A stretch of DNA of 37,042 nt from the NCBI GenBank assembly GCA_009692425.1, contig SHZF01000044.1, positions 1-37,042 on the forward strand, in the 5' to 3' direction. The translations under genes were made by a program, and so were the position numbers. Of the stretch, positions 26,538-34,993 are shown piece by piece. Each line of letters begins with the position of its first letter. Positions within the stretch are counted from its first letter, which is position 1. Under the pieces are notes generated by a model. The model saw only the letters and a list, made by a program, of their open reading frames with translations, made no database searches and was not told where the DNA came from. The stretch is from Myxococcales bacterium (GTDB lineage: Bacteria > Myxococcota_A > UBA9042).

Positions 26538-26541
26538 CGGT

Positions 26542-26566
26542 CTCTCGGGCGTGCCGACCGCGAGAG
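26542..26566 (+). terminator. Weak hairpin just after the fibrinogen-like gene
   Basis: CTCTCG (26542-26547) can pair with CGAGAG (26561-26566), starting five bases after the stop codon. No T-run follows. It may help terminate transcription, but the evidence is only the inverted repeat. Confidence 0.25.
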
Positions 26567-26642
26567 GCGCGGGCCGACGCACGGGTAGCCCGTGGCAAAG
26601 GACGGGGCGGGCGTCCATGGGGAGTTGCAAGTTCAGGCCACC

Positions 26643-26662
26643 GTGCACGCTTTGGCGTGCGC
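26643..26662 (+). terminator. Strong short hairpin upstream of the small secreted protein gene
   Basis: GTGCACGC-TTTG-GCGTGCGC forms an eight-pair stem (one G-T pair) with a four-base loop. It lies 105 bases after the fibrinogen-like gene and about 30 bases upstream of a promoter-like sequence. It could end the upstream transcript or be a binding site for a regulator of the next operon. There is no T-run. Confidence 0.3.
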
Positions 26663-26669
26663 AATCCGC

Positions 26670-26698
26670 TTGCACCGTGCCCTCGGCGCGCCTAGCCT
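26670..26698 (+). promoter_or_regulatory. Possible sigma70-type promoter of the 26722-32004 operon
   Basis: TTGCAC (26670-26675) and TAGCCT (26693-26698) are separated by 17 bases. Initiation about seven bases later would give a leader near 17 bases carrying the AAGGAG ribosome site at 26711-26716. The match is moderate and by eye only. Confidence 0.35.
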
Positions 26699-26721
26699 GC
26701 TAGATCGGCCAAGGAGTCGCC

Positions 26722-27285
26722 ATGCGCGCCGCGTCCACCGTCCTGTGCCTGCTCACCGCCGCGACCGCACCCGTCGATTTCGCGTTCGCCGCCCCCTCTC
26801 GATCAGCAACCACGCCCCTGCACTCTCCGCTGGGCTGGAGCGCCGTCGCACCCAGCGCCTGGATGGCGCGCCACGACCGGCCCGTCGACGTCGGCAGCGG
26901 CCAGTGGAGCGAGGAGGTGCGCCTGCTGCGCGCCGAAGCGCCCGGGCGCCAGGTCGAGGTGGCCCGCGTCGAGTTCTTCGCACGGCCGCCCGGTGCGGCG
27001 CTCGACGCGTGGGTGACGCAACAGTGGGCGTTCCTGCGGGCGAACGGCGGCCGCGACGTGTCGATGCGGCTGGGCCCCACAGGAGAGGCCGCAGTACAAC
27101 TCGACGTGCCGGGCTCGCCCCAAGGCCCGCCACAACGCCACATGTTCGTTGCGCTGGGCCCTTGGTTCGTTCACGCCGTTTCCATCGATGCCCGGGATGC
27201 GGTCGCCAATGCCGGCCTCGGCGAATTCGCCGGCTCGCTGACGGCAAAGCAGCCTGCCCGGACGCCGCCACGGAACGCACGATGA
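26722..27285 (+). CDS. Small secreted protein of unknown function
   Basis: A protein of 187 residues. The N-terminus MRAASTVLCLLTAATAPVDFAFAAP is a signal peptide, or possibly a lipoprotein-like leader with C9. The mature part has a single small domain with SPLGWSAVAPSAWMARHDRP, QVEVARVEFFARPPGAALDAWVTQQW and RHMFVALGPWFVHAVSIDA. This pattern of a polypeptide measured against W/P-rich strands resembles small periplasmic proteins, but I recognise no named family. The start ATG 26722 is well supported by AAGGAG five bases upstream. Its stop overlaps the ATG of the CHAP protein (ATGA at 27282-27285), so the two products are probably made together. Confidence 0.85.
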   Translation: MRAASTVLCLLTAATAPVDFAFAAPSRSATTPLHSPLGWSAVAPSAWMARHDRPVDVGSGQWSEEVRLLRAEAPGRQVEVARVEFFARPPGAALDAWVTQQWAFLRANGGRDVSMRLGPTGEAAVQLDVPGSPQGPPQRHMFVALGPWFVHAVSIDARDAVANAGLGEFAGSLTAKQPARTPPRNAR

Positions 27286-30185
27286 ACGCCAGCGCCCCCG
27301 GCGCCGGGTCCGGGTCCATGCCGCACGGCGCGCGCCGAGTGGCGGTCGCCCTGATCACGTGCGGGGTCGGCATCTTGGCCAGCCCGGCGCCCGCGCTGGC
27401 GGTCTACCAGTGCGGCAACCAGAAAGACGACTGCCAGTGCGGCTCCAACAACCCGTACCCGTGCTGCGACAACGGCTCGAACTGCACGTGGTGGGCGTGG
27501 GAATCGGCCTGCTGCAACTGGAAAGCGGCCCTGCCCGGCTGGGGCAACGCGAACACGTGGGGCAGCAACGCCGGCAAGAACCCGAATTACCAGGTGCTCG
27601 GCGAACCTGTCGTCGGCTCCATCGCCACCAGCACGAAGGGCACGTACGGCCACGTCGCATGGGTCACGGGCGTCAACGGCAGCAAGGTGACCGTCACCGA
27701 AATGAACTGCTGCGGCGGCTGCGCCTATGGCATGAAAGGCAACACGTTCGACAAGGGCTACTTCAACTCGGGGTACGTCGTGAAAAAGGGCGGCGGCCCC
27801 GTCGGCCCGGTCTGCGGCGACGGCCAATGCAACGGCGGCGAGTCGTGCAGCGGCTGCGACAAGGACTGCGGGTCGTGCTGCGGCAACGGCAAATGCGACA
27901 ACGGCGAGAAGTGCTCGACGTGCCAGAAGGACTGCGGCGGCTGCTGCGGCAACGGCAAATGCGACAACGGTGAGACGTGCAAGACCTGCAACACGGACTG
28001 CAAGTGCCCGGCCGAAGGCGCGCTCGACGGCGCGACGTGCAAGGCGGTGTGGGGTTGGGCGAGCGACCCGGACTCGAACGAGAAGGTGTCGGTCAAGGTC
28101 CGCGTGGGTGGCGAGGTCATTGACGGCGGCATCGCGGCGGGCGACCACCCGGCGCACCCCGGCAGCGGTTTCTCGTTTGCGGTGCCGGCGGCGCTCAAGA
28201 ACGGCAAGCCGCAGGAAGTGACCGTCGATGCCATCGACACGCAGACCGGCAAAGTGACGGCGCTGGGGCCCAAGGCGTTCCTGTGCGAAAACCGGCAGCA
28301 GGTGCTCGGGATGTGGACCACCACGTTCGTCGATGCGGCCGGCGTGCAGCCCAAGCTGCCCCCGGTCGCGCCACCCGACCTTGCGCTGGCGCACGCCCTG
28401 GCCGATGGGTTTGCCTATCCGCTCAGCGGCTCCGTGCAGAGTTGCGCGGTGCCAGGGCTACAAGCGTTCGACGGCGGCATCGCGACCATTGGCTGGCAAC
28501 TCGCGCAGCACCGGGCGGCCCTGCTCGTCGATGGCGTCGAAGTCGCCGCGTGGCAGAACGGAGCGGCGCAGGGGCTGGCTGTCGCGTTCGGGCCCGGCCA
28601 GACGCTTTGCCTGCAGACGCTTGCGCTGGCGCAGGTGCCCGCTCAGGGAGCGGCGAGCGTCCAGGTGGGGCCGATCGCGTTCCGGCACGGACCGTGGACG
28701 TGGTCGTACGCGACGCCGACCGGTGGGCTCACGTTGGGGTTCGTGCCGCTCGATGCGGTACAGGTGCGCGCACGGCCCGCGCCTTTTGCTGGTGGCGACG
28801 GCGACATGGCATGGGCGCGGCTCAAGTTGGCGAGCGCGTTCCAGCGCGCGACGTGGACGACGGCCGGTTTGGTCCCGGCCGGGGTCGGGCTCGCGGTCCA
28901 TGTCGGCGACAAGGCCTTCCCCGTCACGGCCGGCGCCGGGCTCGCCACGGTGACCGGGGCGACGGTACTCGAGGTGCGCGCGACGGCCAGTCTGGCGCTG
29001 CCCGCGGACCTGGACGTGAGCGTAAAGGACCTGCGCGTGCGCCGTGACGGCCACACCGTGCTGGAGCCATGGCGCGTGGTCGAAGACGGCGCGTGGGGGC
29101 TCACGGCAAGCCTGCCGGCTGCCGCCGCCGTCGAACGCGGCCGCTGCGTGGCCCTGCACCACGCTCCGGCCGGGTGGTGGACGACCGGCACGCTGACGGC
29201 GGAATTGCGCCCGGTGCCGTACGAACTCGCGCGCGTCGCGGCTCACGTGCAGACGACGCTGCCGGCAGGGCTAGTGTGGCGCCTCGCAGTCGATGGTCAG
29301 GGGACGGTGGCCGAACTGGCCGGCGGAGCCACCCGCACCGTAGACTTCGATGTCGCAGTGGCGGGCGGCCACGTCGTGCGCACCAGCGTGACGGCGATCG
29401 AGGACCTCGCGACCGAGACGCAAGGCACAGATGCGGCGCCGGCCGGCGGCGTCGAGGTGCGCGGCCTGCGCTGGCTGGCGCAGGGGTGGTGGACCGCCTA
29501 TGGGCCGAACGCGGTCGGCCTGCACGACGACCGCGTCCGGTCCGGTAGCGTCAGCGAGCGCATCGACTACGGCGTGCGCCTGCACCTCCCCGCAGCGCCA
29601 GAGTTGCAGGGCGCCAAACCGAGGGGCACCGTCGTCGTCTACCGCGCGTTTGCCGGCCTGCAGACCGGCGTGCGGCTGCACATCCGCCAGGACCTGCACC
29701 CGGGCCGGCTGCGGGCGTCGGTGCTGCTCGATGGTGCCCCGGCCCGCCTGCTCGATGCCGTCGGCCCGCACGACGAGACGGTCGAACTCGTCGGCATCTC
29801 GTTCCGGGAGGTCGGCGTGGCGCTACAGGTAATCGACGTCGGCTCGACCGGTGCTGGCGAAGCGGGACCTGTCGCGTGGTGGCTCGAGGCCACCGACCTC
29901 GAAGTGCGCGGCGCGGACGGCAAGTGGCGCGAGGCGGCGAGCGTGGCGGCCCCGGCTGCACCGGCCGGAGCGGGGACGCCGGCTGGCACGGCGGCCAACA
30001 TCGATGCGGGCTCGGTCGATGCGAAGGCCGGTCCGGTCGGGGCCGCCGCGGCGCCATCCCCGTCGAGTTGCGTGGCCGCCCGATCGCAGCACACGGGCTC
30101 ACTGGCCGCGCTGGTCGCACTGGTCGTCCTGGCCGCCCTGACCATCCTCGCCCGGCGCCGGATGCTGCCCGTGCAAGCCCACTGA
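27282..30185 (+). CDS. Surface protein with CHAP domain, cysteine-rich repeats and MYXO-CTERM-like anchor
   Basis: A protein of 967 residues with signal peptide (VALITCGVGILASPAPALA). Residues 45-165 form a CHAP (cysteine, histidine-dependent amidohydrolase/peptidase) domain with catalytic C68 (NCTWWAW) and H124 (YGHVAWV). The family cleaves peptidoglycan peptides or glutathionylspermidine; unusually many extra cysteines are present. Three cysteine-rich units of the CGNGKCDNGExCxTCxxDC type lie at about 178-248. Several beta-sandwich regions fill residues 255-900. The end has a lone C930, an Ala/Ser linker, a hydrophobic span at about 937-958 (GSLAALVALVVLAALTI) and ARRR. This resembles the MYXO-CTERM sorting signal read by a myxosortase, which would leave the protein on the surface. 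ATG overlaps the previous stop, and the ABC-F gene begins one base after its stop. Confidence 0.88.
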   Translation: MNASAPGAGSGSMPHGARRVAVALITCGVGILASPAPALAVYQCGNQKDDCQCGSNNPYPCCDNGSNCTWWAWESACCNWKAALPGWGNANTWGSNAGKNPNYQVLGEPVVGSIATSTKGTYGHVAWVTGVNGSKVTVTEMNCCGGCAYGMKGNTFDKGYFNSGYVVKKGGGPVGPVCGDGQCNGGESCSGCDKDCGSCCGNGKCDNGEKCSTCQKDCGGCCGNGKCDNGETCKTCNTDCKCPAEGALDGATCKAVWGWASDPDSNEKVSVKVRVGGEVIDGGIAAGDHPAHPGSGFSFAVPAALKNGKPQEVTVDAIDTQTGKVTALGPKAFLCENRQQVLGMWTTTFVDAAGVQPKLPPVAPPDLALAHALADGFAYPLSGSVQSCAVPGLQAFDGGIATIGWQLAQHRAALLVDGVEVAAWQNGAAQGLAVAFGPGQTLCLQTLALAQVPAQGAASVQVGPIAFRHGPWTWSYATPTGGLTLGFVPLDAVQVRARPAPFAGGDGDMAWARLKLASAFQRATWTTAGLVPAGVGLAVHVGDKAFPVTAGAGLATVTGATVLEVRATASLALPADLDVSVKDLRVRRDGHTVLEPWRVVEDGAWGLTASLPAAAAVERGRCVALHHAPAGWWTTGTLTAELRPVPYELARVAAHVQTTLPAGLVWRLAVDGQGTVAELAGGATRTVDFDVAVAGGHVVRTSVTAIEDLATETQGTDAAPAGGVEVRGLRWLAQGWWTAYGPNAVGLHDDRVRSGSVSERIDYGVRLHLPAAPELQGAKPRGTVVVYRAFAGLQTGVRLHIRQDLHPGRLRASVLLDGAPARLLDAVGPHDETVELVGISFREVGVALQVIDVGSTGAGEAGPVAWWLEATDLEVRGADGKWREAASVAAPAAPAGAGTPAGTAANIDAGSVDAKAGPVGAAAAPSPSSCVAARSQHTGSLAALVALVVLAALTILARRRMLPVQAH

Positions 30186-30186
30186 A

Positions 30187-32004
30187 GTGCCACTCCTCGC
30201 CGCCCGCCACCTGTCAAAGTCGTACGGCGCCACGCCGCTGCTCGCCGACGCCGAACTCCACCTGCGCCGCGGCGAACGGGTCGGGCTCGTCGGCCGCAAC
30301 GGCTCCGGCAAGTCGACGCTGCTGCGCGCTCTGGCAGGGTGCGAGCCCCTCGATGCTGGCGAGATCGCCTTTCGGGCCGGCACCCACGTCGCCTGGCTGC
30401 CCCAGGACCCCGCGCTCGATCCCACGCAGACGTTGCTCGACGTGGCGCTGGCCGGCGTGGCAAGGCGCCCGCACCCGGCAGAACTCTACGAAGCGCACAC
30501 CATGGCCGAACAGGCGCTCAAGGGCCTCGGAGTCCCCGACCCGCACCTGACGGTCGCGCTGGCGTCGGGCGGCACGCGGCGGCGGGCGGCCTTGGCGGCG
30601 GCGCTCCTGCAACAACCGGACCTGCTGCTGCTCGACGAGCCGACGAACCACCTCGATGCGGCGACGGCGGCGTGGTTGCAGGACGAACTGCGCACGCTGC
30701 CGGGCGCCCTGATCGTCATCACCCACGACCGCTACTTCCTGAACCAGGTGGTCGACCGCATCGTCGAACTGCGCGGCGCCACCCTGCGCAACTACGACGG
30801 TACGTTCGAAGACTACCTGGAGACGCGGCTCGAAGAAGATGCGCTGACCGACCGCCAGGACCAGAATCGACGCAACGCGATCCGCAACGAACTGGAGTGG
30901 TTGCGCCGCAGCCCGGCTGCCCGCACGACGAAGCCGCGCGCCCGTGTCGAGCGGGCCCAGGCCCTGCTGGCCGGCGTGCGGCCGGTGGAGCGTGCGTTAC
31001 AACTACCTGAGTTTATTGGAGAACGTCTCGGAAAGAGCGTGCTCGAAACCCGCAACTTGTCCGTCGGCTGGCCTGGGCGGCCACTCGTCGAACGGCTCGA
31101 CCTGCACCTGCTGCGCGGGGAGCGGCTCGGCATCGTCGGGCCGAACGGTGCGGGCAAGACCACGCTGCTGAAAACGCTGCTGGGCGAGGTGGAGCCTCTT
31201 GCGGGCCAGGTTCAACTCGGTTCGACCACTCGCATCGTCTCGATCGACCAGCACCGCAGCGGCCTCGACCCCGGCGCAACCGTGATGGAGGCTGCGACAC
31301 CTGCAGGTGGCGATGTCGTCGTGTATGGCGGCCAGCACATCCACGTGGCGAGTTGGCTCGGCATGTTCCTGTTTCGAAGTGAAGATTTGCGCCAGCCGGT
31401 CGCCACGCTGTCGGGCGGCCAGCGCTTTCGCCTGTTGTTGGCGCGCCGCTTGCAGGAGCCGATGAACCTGCTGCTGCTCGACGAGCCGACGAACGACCTC
31501 GATTTCGAGACGTTGGACGTGCTCGAGGAGTCCCTGCTGCAGTATCCTGGCTGCGTGCTCGCCGTCAGCCACGACCGGGCGTTTCTGGACCGGGTGTGTA
31601 CGGGAATCCTGCATGTGACCGGCGATGGCACGGCGATGCGCCATGCGGGGACGTACACCGAGTTCGTGGCACGGGAGCGCATTCGGCAACAAAGCGCACG
31701 CGGGGTCGGCAGTGGGGGCAAGGCCGCCCGGCAGCCCGCGGACGGCCACGGCACGCGGCCACCCAAGCTCACGTTTTCGGAGGAGAAACGGCTGGCCGGC
31801 ATCGAGGCGGAGATCGAGTCGGCCGAGGCGGCGCTTCAGGCAGCGGAAGCCGAACTGCAGGCGCCTGCGGTGATGGCAGACCATGTGCGCCTCGGCGTCG
31901 CGCTCGGTGCCCATGGGCTGGCCGCGGTCCAACGCGACGAACTCTACGCGGAATGGGCGCGGCTGGAGAGCAAGCGGGAAGCGTGGCTGGCTGGGAAGGG
32001 GTAG
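30187..32004 (+). CDS. uup: ABC-F ATPase, Uup-type
   Basis: A protein of 605 residues with two ABC ATPase domains and no membrane span. Walker A motifs are GRNGSGKST (36-44) and GPNGAGKTT. Walker B motifs are LLLLDEPTNHLD and LLLLDEPTNDLD. The second signature LSGGQRF is canonical, while the first is degenerate (ASGGTRR). The interdomain linker NELEWLRRSPAARTTKPRAR is typical of Uup and EttA. The C-terminal coiled coil (KRLAGIEAEIESAEAALQAAEAEL) matches the Uup C-terminal domain, which binds branched DNA. ABC-F proteins act on the ribosome; Uup is linked to ribosome function and to transposon precise excision. The GTG at 30187 follows the CHAP stop by one base, so translation is coupled to the upstream surface-protein gene. 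Convergent with the gene ending at 32187. Confidence 0.93.
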   Translation: MPLLAARHLSKSYGATPLLADAELHLRRGERVGLVGRNGSGKSTLLRALAGCEPLDAGEIAFRAGTHVAWLPQDPALDPTQTLLDVALAGVARRPHPAELYEAHTMAEQALKGLGVPDPHLTVALASGGTRRRAALAAALLQQPDLLLLDEPTNHLDAATAAWLQDELRTLPGALIVITHDRYFLNQVVDRIVELRGATLRNYDGTFEDYLETRLEEDALTDRQDQNRRNAIRNELEWLRRSPAARTTKPRARVERAQALLAGVRPVERALQLPEFIGERLGKSVLETRNLSVGWPGRPLVERLDLHLLRGERLGIVGPNGAGKTTLLKTLLGEVEPLAGQVQLGSTTRIVSIDQHRSGLDPGATVMEAATPAGGDVVVYGGQHIHVASWLGMFLFRSEDLRQPVATLSGGQRFRLLLARRLQEPMNLLLLDEPTNDLDFETLDVLEESLLQYPGCVLAVSHDRAFLDRVCTGILHVTGDGTAMRHAGTYTEFVARERIRQQSARGVGSGGKAARQPADGHGTRPPKLTFSEEKRLAGIEAEIESAEAALQAAEAELQAPAVMADHVRLGVALGAHGLAAVQRDELYAEWARLESKREAWLAGKG

Positions 32005-32186
32005 CATCCTGGTTGCGACCGCCCTGCACTTGCGGTGGCCGATTCTGAGCAAGGATTGGCGGATTCGGGAGTCGGGGTTGGTCCACGTGGTGTGGTAGCG
32101 CTGCTCGGCACTGAGCGCACGGCAAGTCGCAGAAACACACCCTACGAAGCCATTTCGAATCAAGGGCCTCGCAACTATCTGTCTCG
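32005..32186. other. Convergent spacer without a recognisable gene
   Basis: 182 bases between the Uup stop and the stop of the zinc-ribbon protein gene. A short stem GCGCT (32098-32102) with AGCGC (32114-32118) could form a weak terminator. No tRNA, small ORF or repeat is convincing. Confidence 0.5.
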
Positions 32187-33872
32187 TCACGCGCCCGGCC
32201 AGCGCCCCATCCGCCAGGTGCGCTCCCCGACGAAAAGCGGCCCCCACGCGTCGCCGCCGCCGGCGCACAGCATCGCTTCCACCACGCCTTCGACGTGCGG
32301 CTGCAGCCCCGTCACGTTGACCACCACATGGCGTTGCCAGACATCCGCCGCTGCGCCGACGAGCCTTCCGTCCCACGGGCCCACCAGCGCACGCAACGGC
32401 CACGGCAGGGCCACGCTGGCGGCCAGCGCCGAATCGGGCGGGGCCTCGACGTCGAGGCTGCACAGGCTCGCACCCGCCGCAAACCAGACCGTGCGCCCCA
32501 CGGCGCGCGCGGCCACCGACTGCGGTGCGTCGGCCAGGTCGAGGTGGGGCGAGCGCGCACCCGTCCAGGCATCAACCGCGATGAAGCGGTCGCCATGGCG
32601 CAGCAGCGCGAGACCCGTTGGCGGATCGGCGAACACCCACGCGCCGGCTTCCTGCCAGCCCGTGCCCGACGGCGGACGGTAGGCGGTGCCTGAGTCCGAT
32701 CGGTACAGCCAGCCCTTTTGCAGGATCTTGTCGTGGGCGCCACTCGCCGTGTCGTCGACGGCCAGGTCGGTGCGGACGATGCGCGCGCCGTCCCATTCCC
32801 AGCGGTCCCGGCGCAGGCCCGACCACAGCCAGCCGACTTCGAGCGCGGCGCCCACGACATCGGCCGATTGTACCGTTTCGCGCGGGTCTTCCGTGCGCCC
32901 TTCACAGCGGGCGACCAGTTGAAAGCGGCCGTCGCGCAGGCTCACGGGCACCCGCAACCCCGCCTCGTCGGCCTCATCGAGCGACCAGTAGCCGTCGTTG
33001 GGAGCCCCCGGCACGAGTCGGCCGCCCCACCCCTCGATGCGGGCGACGCGCGTGCCGTCCATGCGCCAGACATCCGTGCGACCACGCTCCTGCTGCCACG
33101 TGCGCTTGGCTACCGCCAACCACGGCTCGAACGACCAGCGGAGTGCGACCAGCACCTCGCCCAGCATGTCGGCGGCGAGTTGGACGTCTTCGGCGTCAAA
33201 AGCATCCCACTGTCGCACCGTGCCGTCGCCGCGGGCACGCAGCACGGTCGTGCGGCTGCGCGCAATCTCCGCCCACAGGGGCCCGACGAGAGGCTGGCAC
33301 GCACGGCCTTCGGCACGAAGCAGGACCGGCACACCGCCGCGCTGCCACGAATACAGGGGGCCGGCTGCGTGGACGAACAGGACGCCCTGCACCGCGCGGG
33401 CGGACGCTGCGACCGGCGCCCCACTGCCGGTGCCCGCGGCATCGTCCAGCGCCGTCGTGGCGCGCCACGGGCCCACGTCGGGCTGGGCCGTCGCCCGCTC
33501 CGTAGCCAGCACGGCCAGGCCGCGCCGCACAAGATCGTGAGTCCAGGTGTCGGCGGGAACCGGCCGCGCCTCGACGGCGTGCTCCCACAATGCCAGGTCG
33601 GGCTGGTACTCGGCGAGAAAGCGACCCACCGCGCGCTCGCCGGCCTGACCACCGTAGCCAATCGCGTCGAGCGCCGCCGGAAGCAGCGCGCCCACGTTGC
33701 CGGCGCGCGCGGCCTCAATGTCGGCCTGCGCCGCCCGCACTTGTTGGTCTGGCCCGCGGTCTCCGGGAAAGTCCCACACTTCGTCGCCGCACGCTGCGCA
33801 CGTCCACGCGTAGCAGAGGTGAGCGTCGCGGCGAGGCGCGCTGGCACCTGTCTGGCACGCGGCACAGCTCAT
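32187..33872 (-). CDS. Zinc-ribbon protein with Trp-rich beta-repeat body, unknown function
   Basis: A protein of 561 residues with no signal peptide or membrane span. The N-terminus carries two CxxC pairs, C3-C6 and C25-C28 (with C20 between), in the pattern of a zinc ribbon. A helical segment of about 50 residues follows. The body is rich in tryptophan and short beta strands (WQRGGVPVLLRAEG, WRMDGTRVARIEGWGGR, GWLYRSDSGTAYRPPSG, FIAVDAWTGARSPHLDL, VWFAAGASLCSLDVE), like a beta-propeller of the PQQ/YVTN sort but without clear motif spacing. I do not recognise a family. The ATG at 33872 overlaps the upstream lipoprotein stop (ATGA), so translation is coupled. It is the last gene of the four-gene minus-strand unit and convergent with uup. 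Confidence 0.75.
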   Translation of the reverse strand: MSCAACQTGASAPRRDAHLCYAWTCAACGDEVWDFPGDRGPDQQVRAAQADIEAARAGNVGALLPAALDAIGYGGQAGERAVGRFLAEYQPDLALWEHAVEARPVPADTWTHDLVRRGLAVLATERATAQPDVGPWRATTALDDAAGTGSGAPVAASARAVQGVLFVHAAGPLYSWQRGGVPVLLRAEGRACQPLVGPLWAEIARSRTTVLRARGDGTVRQWDAFDAEDVQLAADMLGEVLVALRWSFEPWLAVAKRTWQQERGRTDVWRMDGTRVARIEGWGGRLVPGAPNDGYWSLDEADEAGLRVPVSLRDGRFQLVARCEGRTEDPRETVQSADVVGAALEVGWLWSGLRRDRWEWDGARIVRTDLAVDDTASGAHDKILQKGWLYRSDSGTAYRPPSGTGWQEAGAWVFADPPTGLALLRHGDRFIAVDAWTGARSPHLDLADAPQSVAARAVGRTVWFAAGASLCSLDVEAPPDSALAASVALPWPLRALVGPWDGRLVGAAADVWQRHVVVNVTGLQPHVEGVVEAMLCAGGGDAWGPLFVGERTWRMGRWPGA

Positions 33873-34993
33873 GGCGCGCTCCCGGTCACGCTGCCCGGCA
33901 GGCCCAGTTCGGCCACGTCGCGCTCGACCCGTGCGGGCCCCGGCAGCGCCCCCTGCACGGTCCACGCCAGCGCCCCCTTGCCGTTGGGCAGCAGCGCGTC
34001 GACGAAGCCGCGGTAACTGCCGACCTTCCACTCGAGGCCCGCGTCGGCGACGAGCAGCTTGACGGCCCAACTCGACTCGCCGGCCGGCAGCGTGCCCAGG
34101 CTCCACGCGAGCGCCACGGGTCCTTGCACCGCATGCTTGGCGGGGCCCGCGACTTTCGTCGTGCCGATCTCGAGGGCGTCGAGCGTGATCACGTCGCCCG
34201 CGGCGCTCGGGGCATCGGTCTGTCCGTAGAGCGCAAAAACCGCCGGCGCGGCGGCAGACAGCGACAGCGTGCCCTGCTGGGCCTTGTTGAGGTCCGCCGT
34301 GTCGGGCAGGTAGCGCCGCTGGTAGGCGCCGGGATGCTCGCCGTAGATGGCGGTCGGCAGCGACCAGCGCGCGGCGGCCACTTTCCAATCCGCACTGGCC
34401 ACCTGGGCCCACACCTGCACGGCCTGGGCCAGCGCGAGGTCGAGTCGCCGCACCTGGCCGAGCCGGTCGAGCGGACAACGCGAGGCGGCGACGAGCGTGC
34501 CATTGGCGAAGGCGAAGACCGTGTCGTGCAAGGTGTCGGAGCCTGCGACCCACGGTTGGTCGCCCAGCGGCGCGGTCGCTTCGGTGCTGCCCGCCAGGTG
34601 TCGCACCACCTCGAATCCTGCCAGTTCCAAGGCCGTCGCCAGCTTCGGCAGGTCCAGCGCATCGGTGGGCCCGTTCGACCGCAGCGCGGACCGGAACCTT
34701 GCGGCTGCGCACAGCGCCGCGTGGACTCCCGCTCCCCCTCCGACGGGCACGGCCGCCGCAGCGCTCGCGTCGGCGGGCAGGGCCACGGCGCCATCGGGCA
34801 ACCGCGCACCATCGAGCGTGCCGGCACCGTCGAGCCCGGCCAGGGCCGCCGCCGCCGTGGGTGCCGATCCGCCGCCTCCGCAAGCCGCGAGCGCCGCCGT
34901 TGCCGTCGCGAACAGCGCCACGTGGCGGGCCCGCGCTGTGCCAGGGTGCGCTCCGGTCGGCACAGGGGCCGTCACAGCAGCCATCAAGCTCAT
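33869..34993 (-). CDS. Predicted lipoprotein of unknown function
   Basis: A protein of 374 residues. The N-terminal segment ends in LFATATAALAACGGGG, with lipobox cysteine C38. The mature part begins with an Ala/Gly-rich linker. It continues with a mixed alpha/beta region (TDALDLPKLATALELAGFEVVRHLAG, LVAASRCPLDRLGQVRRLDLALAQAVQVW) and a beta-rich C-terminus (VITLDALEIGTTKVAGPAKHAVQGPVALAWSLG). No known family is recognised. The start is ATG 34993, overlapping the K+ channel stop as ATGA; ATG 34984 is the alternative, and the 35146 start of the open frame would lie inside the channel gene. The stop overlaps the next ATG. This spacing suggests stoichiometric production with the channel and the zinc-ribbon protein. 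Confidence 0.8.
   Translation of the reverse strand: MSLMAAVTAPVPTGAHPGTARARHVALFATATAALAACGGGGSAPTAAAALAGLDGAGTLDGARLPDGAVALPADASAAAAVPVGGGAGVHAALCAAARFRSALRSNGPTDALDLPKLATALELAGFEVVRHLAGSTEATAPLGDQPWVAGSDTLHDTVFAFANGTLVAASRCPLDRLGQVRRLDLALAQAVQVWAQVASADWKVAAARWSLPTAIYGEHPGAYQRRYLPDTADLNKAQQGTLSLSAAAPAVFALYGQTDAPSAAGDVITLDALEIGTTKVAGPAKHAVQGPVALAWSLGTLPAGESSWAVKLLVADAGLEWKVGSYRGFVDALLPNGKGALAWTVQGALPGPARVERDVAELGLPGSVTGSAP

Noticed and set aside
32005-32186. tRNA or small RNA in the convergent spacer
   Set aside because: No T-loop or acceptor stem pattern could be found and the hairpins are weak and competing.
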